From Omphiscola glabra (Eukaryota; Mollusca; Gastropoda; Lymnaeidae), in the NCBI GenBank assembly GCA_964017045.1, contig OZ024794.1, forward strand, positions 53,474,608 to 53,538,607: a stretch of DNA of 64,000 nt. Direction: 5' to 3'. Both the position numbers and the translations under genes were made by a program. Shown here piece after piece: positions 24,001-39,000 of this stretch. A model generated the notes under the pieces. That model made no database searches, was not told the DNA's origin, and saw only the letters and a program-made list of their open reading frames with translations. Each line of letters starts with the position of its first letter. Within the stretch, counting starts at the first letter, position 1.

Positions 24001-27000
24001 TCTCTTTATCAACTTGCACGTCATCTTGATCGTGTTAGTCATCTCTTTATCAACTTGCACGTCATCTTGATGGTATTAGTCATCTCTTTATCAACTTGCA
24101 CGTCATCTTGATCGTATTAGTCATCTCTTTATCAACTTGCACGTCATCTTGATGGTATTAGTCATCTCTTTATCAACTTGCACGTCATCTTGATCGTATT
24201 AGTCATTTCTTTATCAACTTGCACATCATCTTGATCGTATTAGTCATCTCTTTATCAACTTGCACGTCATCTTGATCGTTTTAGTCATCTCTTTATCAAC
24301 TTGCACGTCATCTTGATCGTATTAGTCATCTCTTTATCAACTTGCAAGCTATCTGGATCGCCTTGGTCATCCAAAATATAACACTACCAAAACCCCCTTC
24401 TAACCGACTTCAAAACCTTTCACTACCCTATGCTCCCCCCCACCAGACTTCAACATGCACATACACGAGACTGACCACCGCACTGGGCAAACTGTTATCA
24501 TGCTCTAGTGTCAAATAAAATATAATGGTGATTACATTGTATTTAGTACTCTCCTCTCTTACCTCCCCGTTGAAAAAGCAGAATATCAGAGCCACGAAAA
24601 ATCCCTGTGGAAAAAAAAGAAAGTGAGAACAAATGACTTTGTTTATATAGCTACCTTTGATGGGTGCGTATGGGTTGGGGAAGTGGCGCAGGGCGTGCGC
24701 AAGATCTACGATATGGACATCTGCACGTATAGATAAGACATCAAGAGAAAACAGTGTAACATCATAGTTGCTTCAAGATGTTTGAACATTCCTTTACGGA
24801 GTTATTTTGTTAATGTGAAATGAGGACTTGAAAATTATTTGAGTTATTTTTTTTTAACTACCCCAAGGACAATAATTAATTTATTTAGAAATTTAGGCAT
24901 ATCATTAAGTGAAATGGGTCCAGATTCAGGATGCTTCGTTAAATCTTTGACTTCAGGAGAATTTTAACTTGTATAAAGTATCTAATCCATGTAGTGTAAA
25001 CGTATGTATTTGTAGTTTGTCTTTAACAAAAGTATTATGTAAACAGTGGTTGACTATAAACGTTAACTAGTAATAGGGTGCCCTACTTAATGGGCGTTAA
25101 TAAAAGACTTATGTCACAACATATTGTCTTAAGACTTCTGCAACCAATGATTGCATTAAGACTTCTGCAACCAATGATTGTCTTAAGACTTCTATCATCA
25201 CCAAATCGCCTTAAGAGTTCTATCACAACCATTTGATTTAAGTCTTCTGTCATCACCAAGTGCCTTAAGAGTTCAGACGCCGGCAGGAAGTCTAATCGGG
25301 GCTCAATCAGTGATCACGGTCACTGCCAGGCGTCCTGCGGCTTCAAAGAAATCCGATTGAGACGCTTTGAACGCTGAAGATCTGAGACATTGTTCCTTCA
25401 AAAGGTCCGAATCAGAATTAACGGCTCTGAGAGAAACCGGTTAGACTCCTGTGATTAGCTTTGCTTCTTTTTATTTTTTCGGGTGTAATTTCCTTGATTA
25501 AAGATGCCGTGCGTGTCGCAAGTTGTGGTTGAATCAATCAATAATATTAAGCGACCCTGACAAGTGCACGTATGCGTCCTGACAAGTGCATGTTATTGTA
25601 TGCGTCCAGGCTAGTGCAAGTATGCGTCCTGACAAGTGCATGTTATTGTATGCGTCCAGGCTAGTGAATGTATGCGTCCTGACAAGTGCATGTTATTGTA
25701 TGCGTCCAGGCTAGTGCATGTATGCGTCCTGACAAGTGCATGTTATTGTATGCGTCCAGGCTAGTGCATGTATGCGTCCTGCCAAGTGCATGTTATTGTA
25801 TGCGTCCAGGCTAGTGCATGTATGCGTCCTGACAAGTACATGTTATTGTATGCGTCCAGACTGGTGCATGTATGCGTCCTGACAAGTGCATGTTATTGTA
25901 TGCGTCCTGACAAGTGCATGTACGCCCTGTAAATTACTTTATGCAGTCAATTATCGTTACTTTTCAGAGCATCAATTCAAATTTATAGGAAATCAGGTTA
26001 AAATCTTGAGTATTTTTGGATACATATTTGCGATTGTTCTTGTGCATTTATGAAATTAAAATATTTTAACCAAGTACCGTATAAATCATTGTTTCTTCTC
26101 GGGTTTTTTAAAATATTTTTATTCTTCTTTGGTTATTTTAAAAATGCAATAACCTTGAACTTAACAAATTAAAAATGTAAATGTTTCAATGATTCCAATC
26201 ATACCTAATGGGAAAACAAAATACTCTTGTACATTAAACGTGTATTCATCTTTATTATTTCGTTTTTGAACATTTCATCATGTTCATAAATTTAAGTGAA
26301 CATTTCCATTACCGCTTGGATGCTAAAATCTGCATCAGTTCGTTTTTTTTTTTTTTTTTAAATTAGTTATTGCCTTTTAAAATATTGGTGTGAACTGTGA
26401 CGTGCTTAGTTTTTCATGGGACAAAAATGTGGGGGTGGGGAGTGGGAGGAGGGTGGTGGTAATCGAAATATTGATATAATGTTAAAGGTGAGCAGCAAAA
26501 AAAAAAAAGCTCTCTCCTCCACGCTGTTTGTACAAATTAACAGCGGGAGAAATGTTTATAAAAAAAAACTAACAAAAATGCCCAGTGGGTCAACCCAGGC
26601 GTGAACGTTCAAACACCGTGAACATGTTCTAGCCAGTGACCGTGACAACAAATCCCCATTCCATTCTGAGTCAGGTGAGACGTTGGTTAAACAAACCAAA
26701 AAATAAAACTCCACTTCCTGCTGTGTTTGCCAAACCTGGTGATTTACTCGAGGTTTCGATCCGAAAGCTTTTAAGGCCATTTTCAAGAGATATTTAGACA
26801 GAAATTTCTGGCTATGTTCTTGTGATATTGATATTGAAAGTTATACCTTTGTGTTTTTGGTTCTGCCTTTGTTTTGTGGAGCTGGAATTGTTTCATAGGC
26901 ACGATAGCACACTCCATCAATTGACTTCTAATATTCTCAAAAGCCTAGCACTGTTCGTGTGTACACGAGTTTGGCCAGCGTTGGAAAGGTGTTGAGGCCA

Positions 27001-30000
27001 ATATTGAACCAAATTTTTTTTGGTTTGGTGGATTCTGTTTTTCTCATTGATTTTGTTATGTCTCACACTTTACGGAAGAATTTCTTCTTGTTGTAATAAC
27101 GAAACTTGATTTTAAAGTTTTAATTATGTGTAGGAGGCATAGGAGTGAGGAAATTAAATGAAAAAAAGAACGTTTGAATATATATTACAAAAACATGTTT
27201 GATACAAGAAACTAGCCGTAACCAGATTCATGTCGATGCATTTCTCCTATTAGTATTCTAACGTTGTCGGTGCTCCCTCAGTTATTGTACCACCAGCCGA
27301 AGGTTGATCACCATGGAAACCATAACAGTACTAACACCAAACTGTGGAAGGAATCCCGTCATGGAATCTCACCTGAGAATTGAGGACACACACGGAGAAT
27401 TTTTCATACTCTGGTCCGCCTGACCGGCCAGCCGGAAGTCGGTATATCGTGACAAACAGCTGGACGCCGAACAGTGGGATGAGAACAAATGTAGCTTTCA
27501 GTGCCCGCCTGTTGGTGAGAATTAAGGTAGAGTCAAACATCTGGCAAGGACAAACTCAACAAAAAAATACTGTAGGCACACGAAACTAGTGGATTACAAG
27601 GAGTTGATAACCTGATGTGCATTAGCTGTTGTAAACACAATATTAACATGCAATAATTTATTAAAAGGTAACGTTTTATACTATTTATACTATGATATTT
27701 TTAGCGTAAATTGTGCAGTGGCGTGCTATGAACAGATAGTACACAATATTAGGAAACAAGTAGAGCAGGATAACATTAAGAACACAAGAAGAGCAGGATG
27801 ACATTAAGTGCACAAAAAGAGCAGGATGACATTAAGTTCACAAGGAGTGCATGGTGACATTAAGTACAAAAGTAGATTAGGATGACATTAATTATACAAG
27901 TAGAGCAGGATGACATTAAGTAAACAAGTAGAGCAAGGTAACATTAAGTACACAAGAAGAACAGGATGACATTAAGTACACAAGTAGAGCAAGATAACAT
28001 TAAGTACAAAAGAAGAGCAGGATGACATTAAGTACACAAGTGGAGCAAGATAACATTAAGTACACAAGAAGAGCAGGATGACATTAAGTACACAAGTAGA
28101 GCAAGATAACATTAAGTACACAAGAAGAGCAGGATGACATTAAGTACGCAAGTAGAGCAAGATAACATTAAGTACACAAGAAGAGCAGGATGACATTAAG
28201 CAGTCACACTAAGAAACTTATCGAGCCACATGCACCAAGAAAGTATAATCCGTTTTGCATCGAGAATACTTTACACAATATCTTACACTTTCTACCAATG
28301 GTGTTATAAATAAACAAGAAACAACTCACTACTACATATTTGTTATCATCCCCCCCCCCCCAAAACCACCAATAACCTTTATTTTAAGTTCTGAGATAAT
28401 GAACAACTCTCCTAGGGGAATTGTTGTAGGACTGCACTCTAACACAGATGAGATATAGGACTGAACTGTAACACAGATGAGATGTAGGACTGCACTCTAA
28501 CACAGATGAGATGTAGGACTGCACTCTAACACAGATGAGATGTAGGACTGCACTCTAACACAGATGAGATGTAGGACTGCACTCTAACACAGATGAGATG
28601 TAGGACTGCACTGTAACACAGATGAGATGTAGGACTGCACTGTAACACAGATGAGATGTAGGACTGCACTCTAACACAGATGAGATGTAGGACTGCACTC
28701 TAACACAGATGAGATGTAGACTGCACTCTAACACAGATGAGATGTAGGACTGCACTCTAACACAGATGAGATGTTGGACTGCACTCTAACACAGATGAGA
28801 TGTTGGACTGCACTCTAACACAGATGAGATGTAGGACTGCACTCTAACACAGATGAGATGTAGGACTGCACTCTAACACAGATGAGATGTAGACTGCACT
28901 CTAACACAGATGAGATGTAGGACTGCACTCTAACACAGATGAGATGTTGGACTGCACTCTAACACAGATGAGATGTAGACTGCACTCTAACACAGATGAG
29001 ATGTTGGACTGCACTCTAGTACAATTACAATGCTGAGAGATTTTTAGATTACCAATCTGAATTTTGGAATAATAAAAAAAATTATGACTTCTATAAATTT
29101 CTTTTGCTTTCATTTAAAAAAAAAACAACAACCATATGATAAATGAAAAGCTCTCCCGGGGAAACAACTCTACTCACCGCCACGTACGCCACTGATTCAG
29201 AATAGCATAATTTACATTACCCGGTAATGCGTTCTAATATAAAACAATATTCTGTAATAGTAAATTTTTAGGAGCAAAAGAGAGTTTATCGAGTGCGTTA
29301 TATTTTGGAGTTTTCTTATATGTCGTAAGAATATTTTGGATTACTTAGTGTGATTTGGGAATATGCCATAGATATGTCCCCACTGATTATTTCTATGACG
29401 TCATTCTACATACGCGCGTTAACGTCAACTATATTTGCGCGTTTACGTTAAATTCTCACGGGATGCAAAGGGGCAAAAAGGATAACGTCCCAAAGCTCTC
29501 TTGTGTTAAAACGCGGGATTGTGAAAGTACACAGATGTTGTGTGTCACTGAGAGAACACACGTGTTGTTGCCACTGAGAGGAAACAGGTGTTGTGTGCCG
29601 CTGTGAGAACACACGTGTTTTGTGCCAGTGAGGGAACACAAGTGCTGTGTGCCAGTCAGAGAACACAAGTGCTGTGTGTTAGTGAGAGAAAACGAGTGCT
29701 GTGTGTCAGTGAGTGAACACAAGTGCTGTGTGTCAGTGAGAGAACACGAGTGCTGTGTGTCAGTGAGAGAACACAAGTGCTGTGTGTCAGTGAGAGAACA
29801 CAAGTGCTGTGTGTCAGTGAGAGAACACAAGTGCTGTGTGTTAGTGAGAGAACACACGTGCTGTATTCCACTGCGAGGAACAAGAGTTTGCGTTAGCGTA
29901 AAAAGAAAAAAACAACAACATTTGTTTTTAGTCAAGTGAGCAGAAACGTTTGTGTTAGCATACACGAGAGCAGTGATGAGAGCAGTGACTCACGGAGCCC

Positions 30001-33000
30001 CAGGGTTGGGTCTGTTTACCTGAAATTGCTTGGTTCATTTGGATGAGACTGCAGCTGGGTGAGGAGGATGCGCAGAATGTTGCATAAGAAAAAGAAATTC
30101 ACCTGGAGACAAAGTAGACAATGTTCATCAGATTTTACAGGGATACATTTGGATTGTGTGTAGATTTGGGGATAAAAACAATAGTAAATCGTTTCACAGA
30201 TTTTAATGAGTAACAAAAAAATCACATACTTGGGAAAATATTAAAAAGTTAATCCTGATACATTTATTTAATTAAACTATTGATCTTTAAATCATGAAAA
30301 CTAAATTTTAAAAATAAATTTAACGTGTATAAGGGTATTGAAAATGTCACTACTTTACTGAAAATTGTTTAATGTACAAGAATGTACAAAAAATGAAGGA
30401 CCATTTACCACTAAAGTTTAAAAGCCTGGTGTACATCAGAATACTAATTAAATGTGGCCCATCGTATTAAGAAATATTAAAATCCATTAAAGACTATTAA
30501 TAAAACGAACAATGTAATGTTATATAAAACTTACTATTAAACAACAAAGATTAGGAGCAAAAAATATCCACTGAAGTTGTCCTGAACTTTTTACCCAGCA
30601 ACTATGGAGTACACAAACAAAAATGTGTGAAAAGTAAAATAAATACGATATTGAATGTCAACATTGTTGCTCATGTAAATTGTCTGCACAACTGGAATTT
30701 GTCTGTAGCTCTATAACTGTGAAAGTTTGATCTATCCGACTATGAAAATGGACATATAAGAAATTTTGTTTAAATGTTCATAAATTGTTCATTCTCTCCG
30801 CGTAAATTGAAGAAGATTTCAGGCACTGATTAAACTGACGCCGGTAAAATTTGTGGGATCATTAATTATGTTCTATAATTTAATAAATTACATTTTGTTA
30901 TAATTAATGACGTACTTATTTTTTATTTTAAAAGAAATTTATTAATTAATTTTCATTATTATTTTTTTTCATCAGAGTCCAGAACTCTATTGAATCTAGT
31001 GCAGTTGCTCTTAAACTTTTTTTTTGCAGCACGCGTATCTTCTTGATTTCTATACATTGTCCGTACCCCTATCTCAGTTTATTTTTTAATATATAACCCG
31101 CACCAACACCCAGGTTTAAAAAAATGCCAATAAAAATGCAAAGAAACCTGATTTTCAGGGTCTTTCCCCACACACCTTACTCAGCCTCCCGCCCCTCCCG
31201 AAGGACCCCCTGTTCCAAGGTCTCTCAAAATGTACAACTCAAAGTGCATTTCTATGTGTTGTCGTGGGCAGTAGCGTGGGCTAGCCGCTCAACTCGCCGT
31301 TGTTTAAAATATGCAACAAACTTATTCCCTCACTTCTTCAAGTCACCCCATTTCAACAAAACGCTCATATTGCTTGTCTCAAAACTTTTGGTTTCATTTC
31401 AAAAAGGCATACTGAAATTTGTGTGGGTCATTACATACATAATAGGTGTTTCCTTAGCAACGCGCCGATGTTGGGTTTGAATAATTTCCGGTCAATTCCT
31501 AGAAAGCTCAGTTGTGATTCTATTCTCATTTGTCTTTATTTTTTTTGATCTGAAGAAAGCTGTCGAAACACCTTTTCCCCATCGTAAGTCGGTCGTTAGC
31601 CACGCTTTCACAAACCATATCATTCTTTAAGTACAAATAATTATAGTTCTATCAGTGGCGTAGTGAGGGGGTGCAAGGGGGGCATCATGCCCCGGGCGCT
31701 ACTCACAAAGGGGCGCCAAATGGTATATTTTACTATAATATTGTATGGTTTTCGAATGGGGGGTGGACCGCTAAAAAGGTATTGTGCCCCGGGCGCGAGT
31801 CAAGCTCGCTACGCCACTGAGTTCTATAAGCTGTTTACTTGGGATTTGCGTGGAGCGGTTCTCGATTCACGCAATCTTAATAGCATAGGCTATAGGATAC
31901 AATTCTGAGTGACAATGTAAAGGAAAGCGGAACATATGCTCTGATGTTGTTAAAACATGTTAAGTCTACCTCCATTAAATATATTATTTCAAATATTGGC
32001 CTTATAATATCATAGCCTTGCGTTTATACTTAACAGTTTAATGACACCGGAGAAACGCGATTCCAAGTTAATACTAGGAAGATGGCATCATTGTGTTACA
32101 TATGACATCATTGTGTTACAGATGACATCATTGTGTTACAGAGGACATCATTGTGTTACACGCCTAGTGAGGGACATTTCTCCACTTTGCTCGTGTTTTA
32201 ACACCTAAGCTCCAAAATAAATGAACGATTAGACAATTTTAAAAAAAAAAAACGCAATGACGCAGGTATTATAAAAGAAAAACTTCTCTCCCAGGTTCAA
32301 GTTCAGACATGTCAAGCTCTCAGGCCCTAGGCCACGTGTGGGTGGTCCCAGAAACCTTCAGTCAAATTTGCTAACACCTCCTGGGTGTTTACGAAAGATT
32401 CGTTTAAAAATGTATAGTTTTGATGTGCCACAAAGTCGACTTAAACCAAAACAATCTTATTATAATGATGATGGTTTTATTAGAAAGTGAACATTACATA
32501 CACATAATTGAATTAAGGTAACTGATTCATGTCACCACATGATATACATGAATTTTGATTTGACTATTCAACTCTTTAAATATAAAACATTTTCTTTTTG
32601 TTTCCATGTTTTGTATTGTCTTTCGTACTGACTGTGTTGTGCTGGAAATAGTGTCAGGCCTGCTTGATAGAGAGATTCGTCCTGACAAGCACGTACCAGC
32701 TGACTCAATGATTTATGGATGCGTCGAATAATTTAAGAAGACGCGCGGTGACTTATGGGTTATTTAGCTAAACTCTTAACGCATTCTCAAACTAGTGTAA
32801 CTGGGATCCAAGCATAAACTTTGTGACAATATGATAAAAAAATGTGCGCTCTTCCCACGAAAATATTAAAAGGTGAGTTTACCTTTGTATATTAAGCTTA
32901 AAAACAGGTATCGGCGTGATTAAAAAGCTAAAATCAGATCGCTGACAAATCTCAGTGGAACTGTTAACTCTAGAACCGCTGGCTTCGATAAGGGGGACGG

Positions 33001-36000
33001 AAGTAGCTTGGGAAGTTCAATGTCGTCGTTGGCTAATTTCCCTGATTCGTCACCTAAATTACAGACTCGGCTAGAGACAGTAGTAATTGGATTAGAAATT
33101 GCTTCCGAGCACACCAAAACGTCCTGTGTGTGTGCTCCTGCGTTTGTGTGTGTGTGCTGGCAGCAGTGTTTCTTTCAGAAATTTTCCCCCGAGGGGGCAC
33201 TTTTGACGTTCGGGGGGGCAGTGCCAGTTTTTCAGTGGCCAGAGGCGTAGCTAAGGGGTGGCAGATGGGACATATGTCCCCGGTCGCCAGACTAGCGGGG
33301 GCATCTAATGGGCTATAGTGTTAATGGATGAAAATAATAGGTTTTAGAGTTTAGCGGGGGGAGGGGGGTGTAAAAATGAATTTTGTCCCCTGTCATCAAA
33401 GACTCACGTCAGTGACGTAGCAGTGGGGGGGGGGGGCGAACATTTGGTCTTCCCAGGTGTCATTTTTTCTTTGGATAGAGCGGCGGGATTTTCGGACATC
33501 TGCAGAGTTTCTATCGAGAAGGGTGGCGTAGCAAAAAAGTTAACCCACCTAAGGTGGCGCTAACACTAGGCACGCCGCTGGGCAGTGTATATATCAGCAC
33601 CAAATTTGGGTGTCATGGCAAGTAATTTTTATCGGGAAGTAGGGCAGCAGAAAATGTGTGATTGTTTAACAATCAAAAGGTGCATTTTGGAGTATACATG
33701 ATTCGAATGTTTTGATAAGACTTTCATTTGATCGGGGGAAATAATTTTTCAAGCGTCGGGGGAGGCATTATGGCGACCAGTGCCAGACACAAACTAAATT
33801 TCTTCTTCTTTTTCTGTCTATTAAGGGCCCACGATCAATTTTTTGATCGTTATGGCTCCTATGAATGTAGATGGGATTTGCAATGTTTCTGTGCCTGGCA
33901 TTGATGCGGATATTTCACTGGTAACAAGAGTTACCTAGTGAGGGTATCATGCACTGTATTCAATGTATCTTTAAGACAATGTGTGAAGGGGCATTTCAAA
34001 CGTTCATATATTTACTGTTAGATGTCTCGTAGAAAAATGCTAAGAATACATCCTCAAACACCAACTATATCTGGACTACAAATCAGGTTATGATAGCATA
34101 GACAGGAAATACATGAACGATGCTGTGCTGGAACTTGGAGTCCCTAACAAACTTACCCGACTCATACATATGACGATGGATAACTACAAAAGTAGAATCA
34201 AAGTACAGAGGGAGTACTTGAGGGAGTTCCCAATCAATCTGGGCCTCAGACAAGAAAATCCGTGTATCATTTTCAACATCACTTTAGAAAAAAGCATTAG
34301 AAACATACGTGTGAGCACCTGAGAGGTGGTACAGAACAACCATAAGGAACTTTATAAAGCCAGCCACTGCAATACCTGGCCTACACAGACGATATAGCGC
34401 TACTTGGTAGAAACAGCATTGATGATATAATTAAAACTTTCAGGGAACTTGAAGATGTGACAGTCAAAGCTGGTCTTGATGTAAATAAAGCGAAGGCAAT
34501 ATTTATGATAATGTCAGGAAATACGCACTGATGACTACATCAATATGAACATCTACGCCTTTGAGAGGGTAGCTACTTTCAAATATCTAGGGGTGACTAT
34601 AAATAAGCAAGAGGAAATACAATCGGAGGTGCAAGAAAGAATAACAGCATGCAACCGTTCTTATTTCAATTTACAAAAGCTACTTCAAATAAAAAATCTT
34701 GCTAAGAGAACAAAGAAGGCAGTATACACCATTATCACAAGACCAGTAGTGAGACTTGGTTCCTACCAGAAAAGCAGAGAACCTGCTAAATATATGACCC
34801 GATGATAGACAATTTTGTTTTGGGAATCCGTACAAACTAAGAGCTATATCAATTGTACAAATACCCATCCATAGTCACAACAATATTAAAAAAAAGGCAG
34901 ACTGCCCTAGGCAGGACACATTGAAAGGATGCCGGATTCTGGAGCAACAAAAACGATCTACAGGCAGAAACCTAGGGGCAGACGGCTCACCGGTCGACCA
35001 AGACTGAGATGGATTGACGATGTAGAGAAGGGCTTACAAAGGTTGGGGTTCGCACATGGAGGTGTAAAGCTATGGATCGATCCCAATGGAAGAATGGGGT
35101 GGAGCAGGCCAGGACCCTAATTGGGATGAAGCCCCACTGATGTAAACATTTCAGACATTTGGGTGGGAAGCGCTAGAAATAACGATAATAACAGGACATC
35201 ACTAACTCTTCCACCAGCACAATATTAAATTAATTCAGTCCAATTGGGAGCCCTTAGGGTATGTTTTTTATCGAGAGATACTCATTAGCTTTGACTCGCC
35301 CCTTAAAACTTTATAGGCCCCGGAAATTTTTTTATAAATTAAAAATGCAAGAATGCATTTTTTTTTACATACCGTAGTTAAATTTAGTTTCGCATCATTA
35401 AACACTTAACTGTAGAGCAACGGAAGAGATGCTAGTTAAGATTTTATGTGTCATTTGACCTAAGAGCCATCGTGTGAGGTCTGCAACCCACATAGCTGCA
35501 TGGGGCCTCGTATTTTTTAGGGGCTTAAAGTTGGGCTGTAGTTACATTAAATTATCAACTTTTACTGCTAGGTAGGGAAGGAAAAAACCGAAAAGTAGCA
35601 CGGGTGCCATAAAAAGTCAAGCGACGTCTCTGCTTGACTAAGTGTGGTATGCAAACATTTTTTTTAAAATTGAAAAGTAATGTATTTTTAAAGTTATTAT
35701 TTTAAAATATTTTTGGGATCAACTACATAAAAATAATGAATTTACTACAAAGTATTTTTAAAATTAAGAAAAAAGAATTCCTTCCAAAAAAGGTATTCAT
35801 CCCAAAAAAGAAATGCTAAAATAGTTTTACATTTTGAACGAAAAAGAAAAACCAAAAACATACGTTTATTTCAAAATATTTCCAAGTTTCACCAAAGTCA
35901 AAAAGAAAAAAAGCTTTTCTGTACAAAAGGCTAAAGACTATATCCTTATGGGTTTTCAAAATTGGTATTTATTTATAAATCATATGTAACCGACATAATT

Positions 36001-39000
36001 GTTCAGAAGTCAAGAATTGTTTACTAAAGACTCATATATTTATTAATGTGTGATTTTTTTTTCGTATAAATTATTAAAGTTTCAATTCTCAATATTCAGT
36101 TGATTGAAATGTTAATTAAGAAATTTAGACTACTATAATTTGCTTCAGATCATTACAACTTGCCTCTTCGATATTATACTTGAAAACAATTTTTTTTACC
36201 AATTCCATATAATTTTTTTTAACTACTACCAAAAATGGCATTTACAAGATAATCGAAATACTCGATTTTTTTATTCGTTGTTTAAATATATATTATATTC
36301 TTTCTACTGGATTATCATCTTAAAATATATTTTTTTAAATAGTTCAAACAGCTGGGGAAGATTGTTTATTATTATTATATTAACAGAGAAAAGTCATTGG
36401 GATTTAATAAATAAAGACTATTTTTTTAAAAATCATTTTACTCTGTTCCCGAAACTGTGTTAAAAAATTAGAAACACTCGATTTAATAATTATGATGAAA
36501 TGTCCACTATTTGTATGTAACCGGTAAATTCCTAATTTTTTGTTTTAAAATTATTATTATTATTATTTTTTTTAAATGTTCATTTTATCTATGTCAGCAT
36601 ACATCTATGGAATCTACTACATTAAAATGTTTGCTAAAAATGATTTTTTAAAGCATGATGCTATTATACAATATAATTTGAAAACAGATTGCAAATGTTT
36701 TTTTCTTAGCAAGAACTATATTTAATTTACAGAAATTTATATCGATGAAAAAGTAGTTTAATACAGGGTTATTAAAAAGTCTTTCAACTTTTGCAGCTTC
36801 AAAATGTAATTAAATAAAAGATACCGATATCTGAGAATCAGAAAAAGTAAGATTTAGCTTATGATCAGGAGCGCCAATTTTCAAAACAATACCATATTTA
36901 TAATCGATTTCTGCGAGCCTGTAACAAGATTAACCTGAACGCTATGGATCATCAATATATATCGATCAAAGCAATATTTTATTTGTTCCAATAATTGTAA
37001 TCGAGTAAGGCACACATTTCAATAACTTGTAATTTTAGAAGGTTTTTTTTTTTAAATTATTTTTTCTTACACATTTCACCCCGGGGGGGCACTTGACTTG
37101 CTCCGGGGTCAGTGCCCCCCCGGAGGTATGCCTGAAAGAAACACTGGCTGGCAGGCGTGCTTCTGCGAATGTGTGCGTGCATGTGATAGGACAGTTATTC
37201 TGTATGTCCGTGTGAATGGGATGGTAAAACTATAGTGTGTGGGAGAGGAATGTTATTGTTTATATTTGTGTGGGTGTACGAGTGTTATTCTGCTAGACTG
37301 TTAGACTTGAACATTGGATAACCGATTGGTTTTAAACTATAAGAATTCCGCTTCAAAGATTTTCCTATAATTTAGTTCGGGAGCGAAGCAGAGGTCGGTT
37401 ATTGCTTCAGATATTTAATTGGTAAATCTCTTCTACATATTACGCTTCTGGTGTGACTCGTGGACTGCTTCCTAACTAGCTGGCTGGTTCCTAATTTACT
37501 GCTTCCTAATTTACTGCTTCCTAATCAGCGAATTTGGTACTGAGAGTATATTACAAATAAGTCTAAATGTTTGAAAGAAATATGTTTCAATAATGATTTC
37601 AATAGCGCGCAAAATATAATTCCCGATAACTACGCTAAATGATATATTTTTTTTATATAACGCAACTGCGTTTGACGCGTAATATTTTCTTTTCGAACAA
37701 TGAAATCGTCTCAGTTTGAGTATGGTGTAAAAAATGTTAGGTTTTAAAAGTGGTTGGGACATCAGAATCTTTGATATAGTTCATGGGCGTGAAATAAAAA
37801 AGTGTGCAGTGACATATCACGGGGGAAGGGGTGCAGCAAAAATTGGGATTCCTGAATGTGCTTTACTTGAGTTCATGTTTTGTAAGGTAACTTTAGCAGA
37901 TGGGAAATTTACGCATTGCTGTCGCCAATGTTTGGCCAGCTATGACTAGTATTTATATATTTTTTTTAAAGCTATGGACATCTTTTTAAAACAAAAATTA
38001 CTAATAAATTTGTTTTCTTTGTTGTTCAGTGGCCTGAAATATTGTTAGGTGTGCCTATACTATTTGGAGAAAATAATTCTCAAAACCCAACGATATGAGA
38101 AACGTAAATAACTATAAATAGATTATTGTTTTAAAATTAACGATTTTCTAATTACCTATTTCCTAAATATACATTTAGAGCCACATAATGTCTTCATATA
38201 AAGTGATGTCTGTGTGTATGTGTGTGTGTGTGTATGTGTGTGTGTGAGTATGAATGTGTGTGTGTCAATGTGTGTGTGTCAGTGTGTGTATTACGTACTG
38301 TTATCAATATGGAGCAATTAATCTCTTATTTATGTTTATGGCTCGTTCTAAAACAGTACACGACAAAGGACGGTACAATAATTTAAATACCATAACAAAG
38401 ACTACGAGACTCTGTTTCTCTCTCTAGACCAGTGGTTCTCAACCTTTCTGATGCCGCGACCCTTTAATACAGTTCCTCATGGTGTGGCGACCCCCAGCCA
38501 CAAAATTATTTTCGTTGCTACTTCATAACTGTAGAGTATATGTGTTTTCCGATGGTCTTAGGCGACCCCTGGAAAAGTGTAATTCGACCCCCAAAGGGGT
38601 CGCGACACACAGGTTGAGAACCGCTGCTCTAGACAATCCTAAGATTGCAGACTATAAATTTTATGTAGTTGTAAACAGGGTCAAGAGAGACTATTCTTAG
38701 CTAGCCACACCCTAAATGCGGTGTCAACCAGAGTTCATTCACGGGGAATGATGACGTAAACACGTCGTCTACATAACAGTGTGTGTGCTATCTTTTTTTT
38801 ATATTCCTGGCATACACTTTCCTTTTTCTGTTACAGGACATTTTTACTACCTTAATGCACAAGTCTGCATTTGAACATCATGCTATAATTTGTTTGTTTT
38901 TTTAAGTTTGTAGATTTCAAATGTAAGTACCACAATTCTGACAAAGTACAAAGGTATTAAATATACTTTACGCCAACCAATTTCTCCATTCTTGGCCTAT

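Larger units (their letters stand above)
33164..37146. mobile_element. large hAT-like element with nested LINE debris
   Basis: The 3983-bp span begins CAGTGTTTCTTTCAG and ends with the exact inverse CTGAAAGAAACACTG. Both sides carry the perfect 8-bp duplication GCTGGCAG (33156-33163 and 37147-37154). Just inside each end are G/C-run hairpins with GGGGGGGCA. I see no transposase. The inside holds a repeat shared with 52 kb, a broken reverse transcriptase (34.0-35.15 kb) and about 2 kb of very AT-rich DNA, so it is non-autonomous. Confidence 0.85.

Noticed and set aside
26556..26786. 76-codon minus ORF and a nearby GGTTTCGATCC resembling a tRNA B box
   Set aside because: The B box has an extra base, no A box at the right distance, and the ORF has no recognisable domain.
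29456..29965. 169-codon Cys/His/Thr-rich minus ORF that looks zinc-finger-like
   Set aside because: The spacing comes from a 27-bp tandem repeat and the plus strand is equally open.
32920..33117. NPITTVSSRV in a minus ORF as the TM4 exon
   Set aside because: No hydrophobic helix; the 61-nt exon at 43162-43222 fits sequence and phase exactly.
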